Source: DAOTWP01 sp034435675 (GTDB taxonomy: Bacteria > Chloroflexota > Anaerolineae > Aggregatilineales > Phototrophicaceae). Taken from it: 14,008 nucleotides of DNA. The first letter of the stretch is position 1; every line of letters begins with the position of its first letter. The DNA lies in the NCBI GenBank assembly GCA_034435675.1, contig DAOTWP010000294.1, forward strand, positions 1-14,008, written 5' to 3'. A program made the position numbers and the translations under genes. This document shows positions 12,673-14,008 of the stretch, in pieces. Below the pieces are notes generated by a model. The model saw only the letters and a list, made by a program, of their open reading frames with translations. It did not search any database and had not been told where the DNA came from.

Positions 12673-13560
12673 ATGCCCGCTTCTCCATTTTCACTGGTGG
12701 ATGTTTTTGCCGAAACACAGTTCACCGGCAACCAGCTTGCCGTCATTCACAACGGCGGCGGCATGTCCGCTGACTTCATGCAGCAGATTGCCCTTGAAAT
12801 GGGCTTTTCGGAAACAACCTTTGTGCTGAGCAGCGCCCCTCGTGAAGGTGGGTACGATGTGCGCATTTTTACGCCGGGGGCGGAAGTCGAATTTGCCGGA
12901 CACCCCACGTTGGGCACTGCATATGTGCTGCGCGAGGTTATTTTGCAGCAGCCGCTGCGCGAAATCACGCTCAACCTGAAGGTTGGGCAGGTACCCGTGC
13001 GCTTTGAAGTGGAAGGCGACAGTGAAGTGTTGTGGATGCGCCAGCCTGCGCCACGTTTTGCCACTGTGGTCGAGACTGCCCGTGCCGCCCGCGCGCTGGC
13101 GCTGAACACGCGCGACATCGGAACGCATTTTCCCATTCAGGTAGTTTCCACCGGGCTGCCCTTTTTGATTGTACCGCTGCGCACGCTGGATGCTGTGCGC
13201 CGTGCGACAGTGCAAATGCCGCGCTATCTCGAACTGGTCAACCTGACACAGATCGCCGGGATACTGGTTTTTTGCGCGGAGACTTACCACCAGGAGAACC
13301 AGCTCAATGTGCGCGTGTTCGCGCCGCTGCTGGGGATTACCGAAGACCCGGCAACCGGCAGTGCCAACGGCTGCCTTGCGGCGTACCTGGTCAAGTATCG
13401 CTATTTTCGCAGCGAGAGTTTCGACTCCGTGCGCGTGGAGCAGGGTTACGAAATCAAACGTCCATCGCTGCTGCGCCTGCGTGCCAGCGAGACAGCCCAG
13501 AGCATCCGCGTGGAAGTGGGCGGCAGAGTTCAGCGGGTCGCCACAGGCGAACTGCACTAA
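12673..13560 (+). CDS. PhzF family isomerase/epimerase-like protein
   Basis: The 295-residue protein has the two-lobed diaminopimelate-epimerase-like fold of the PhzF family. The motifs are FTGNQLAV (17-24), the catalytic glutamate E47 in FSETTFV, FAGHPTLGTA (74-83) and DPATGSA (225-231), with the two glycine-rich segments forming the substrate pocket. The length is normal. Pseudomonas PhzF isomerises trans-2,3-dihydro-3-hydroxyanthranilate in phenazine synthesis, but no other phenazine gene is present, and most relatives have unknown substrates, so no phenazine role is implied. The ATG at 12673 has AAGGAG (12661-12666) with 6-nt spacing. It has a long structured leader and appears monocistronic, with a possible terminator right at its stop codon. 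Confidence 0.93.
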   Translation: MPASPFSLVDVFAETQFTGNQLAVIHNGGGMSADFMQQIALEMGFSETTFVLSSAPREGGYDVRIFTPGAEVEFAGHPTLGTAYVLREVILQQPLREITLNLKVGQVPVRFEVEGDSEVLWMRQPAPRFATVVETARAARALALNTRDIGTHFPIQVVSTGLPFLIVPLRTLDAVRRATVQMPRYLELVNLTQIAGILVFCAETYHQENQLNVRVFAPLLGITEDPATGSANGCLAAYLVKYRYFRSESFDSVRVEQGYEIKRPSLLRLRASETAQSIRVEVGGRVQRVATGELH

Positions 13561-13587
13561 AAACCGATCCATCAACCGGTTTTCCTG
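13560..13587 (+). terminator. Weak terminator-like hairpin after the PhzF gene
   Basis: AAAACCG (13560-13566) can pair with CGGTTTT (13577-13583) across a 10-nt loop. The T-run is part of the stem, so in plus-strand RNA only the last T bases and TTCC follow. It lies directly after the stop. It is followed by GAACAAGGGGATTG, a half-copy of the palindromic repeat at 5192. Confidence 0.35.
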
Positions 13588-13597
13588 AACAAGGGGA

Positions 13598-13939
13598 TTG
13601 TGCGCTTTAACGATTAAATCCGGAGAACAAGGGCGGACATGCGCTGCCTCAGCCGCCCCTACGCATCTCCTGCAGGATGCGGAGGGCTGGGCGTGCAGCG
13701 TTCCCGCTGGACAGCCGCCCGGCGTGTTGTTCGGCTTCATGCCTGCCGCGCTGAACGGCAGCGCCATCTGCCCTTTAGCCGCTGGTCCGGTCATTACGGT
13801 TCAGCGGCAAGCAGATGCCCCACTGCCCGGAACAGCGCCCGCACGCCCCGGCATTGTCCTGCTGCGCGAAATGTGGTACAAGGCGGGCACGCAGGTGCAG
13901 CCGCGCTGCCTCAGCGTGCGCGCTGTCGCACCAGAATAG
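13598..13939 (+). CDS. Doubtful small ORF before a truncated gene
   Basis: An open frame of 113 codons could start at GTG 13598, but its first third runs through repeat-like DNA (a GCCCCTAC half-palindrome near 13649-13660), so any real start would be later, for example ATG 13739. The product has hydrophobic and Pro/Ala-rich stretches (LFGFMPAALNGSAICPLAAGP; IVLLREMWYKAG) and matches no family I know. It lacks a clear ribosome binding site. It ends 15 bp before the ATG at 13955, so it could be an upstream partner, a decayed gene or chance. Confidence 0.25.
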   Translation: MCALTIKSGEQGRTCAASAAPTHLLQDAEGWACSVPAGQPPGVLFGFMPAALNGSAICPLAAGPVITVQRQADAPLPGTAPARPGIVLLREMWYKAGTQVQPRCLSVRAVAPE

Positions 13940-13954
13940 CGAGTATCTGACCCG

Positions 13955-14008
13955 ATGCGGATTGACCCCAATCTGGAATGGCTGCTGCAAACGCTGCTGG
14001 CGTGGCTG
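13955..14008 (+). CDS. Start of a gene running off the window
   Basis: The frame from ATG 13955 gives MRIDPNLEWLLQTLLAWL and continues beyond the window. The leucine/tryptophan-rich amphipathic start looks coding. The ribosome binding site is weak (GCGAG about 11-12 nt upstream). No function can be assigned from 18 residues. Confidence 0.4.
   Translation, partial: MRIDPNLEWLLQTLLAWL

Noticed and set aside
12673..13560. Phenazine biosynthesis cluster
   Set aside because: Only a PhzF-family protein is present; none of the other phz genes occurs in the window, and most PhzF-family members are not in phenazine pathways.
12691..13794. 367-codon minus-strand frame opposite the PhzF gene
   Set aside because: It is a shadow of an intact PhzF-family gene with catalytic Glu and glycine motifs on the plus strand.

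Overview
The window is GC-rich bacterial DNA, probably from a member of the Chloroflexota (perhaps class Anaerolineae). This placement is inferred from three things: the mix of gene families (a xanthorhodopsin-like proton pump and an unusual UlaG-like metallo-beta-lactamase-fold protein), the many short palindromic dispersed repeats built on GTAGGGGC...GCCCCTAC, and simple TATAAT-type promoters in front of most transcription units. There are no rRNA or tRNA genes, CRISPR arrays, integrases or transposases that I can see.

Layout. 1-551: intergenic DNA with a hairpin at the edge, a 179-bp foldback repeat (copy 1) and a promoter. 552-2958 (+): a two-gene unit, an ABC-F translation factor followed 4 bp later by a CMP/dCMP-type (guanine-deaminase-like) deaminase. 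3025-3864 (-): a seven-helix microbial rhodopsin with a proton-pump motif (D97/T101/E108), the retinal lysine K233 and the glycine that in xanthorhodopsin makes room for a carotenoid antenna. It converges on the deaminase over a terminator at 2957-2998. Divergent from it is a short acyl-CoA-dehydrogenase-like gene (4094-5044, +), with a perfect 9-bp inverted repeat in the shared upstream region. 5045-5317: a 97-bp MITE-like element and a 20-bp palindrome. 5318-6784 (-): gatA, without gatB or gatC nearby. 7064-8025 (+): a translationally coupled pair, a metallo-beta-lactamase-fold protein that has lost two metal ligands and a small hypothetical protein. 8026-8674: 650 bp without a gene, rich in hairpins. 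8675-10345 (+): a soluble two-PAS sensor histidine kinase with no response regulator beside it. 10346-10767: repeat copy 2 in inverted orientation plus a second, 143-bp element with its own terminal inverted repeats. 10768-12150 (-): a protein with an N-terminal Nudix-like region and a C-terminal APH/choline-kinase-like phosphotransferase domain. 12151-12672: a divergent intergenic region with direct repeats, a promoter and a structured leader. 12673-13560 (+): a PhzF-family protein. 13561-14008: a weak terminator, a doubtful ORF and the first 18 codons of a gene running off the window.

Most genes here are unrelated, singly transcribed housekeeping or accessory genes. The clearest functional story is light capture by the rhodopsin. 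The clearest genomic story is the density of small foldback elements in nearly every intergenic gap, including a pair of nearly identical inverted copies that bracket about 10 kb.
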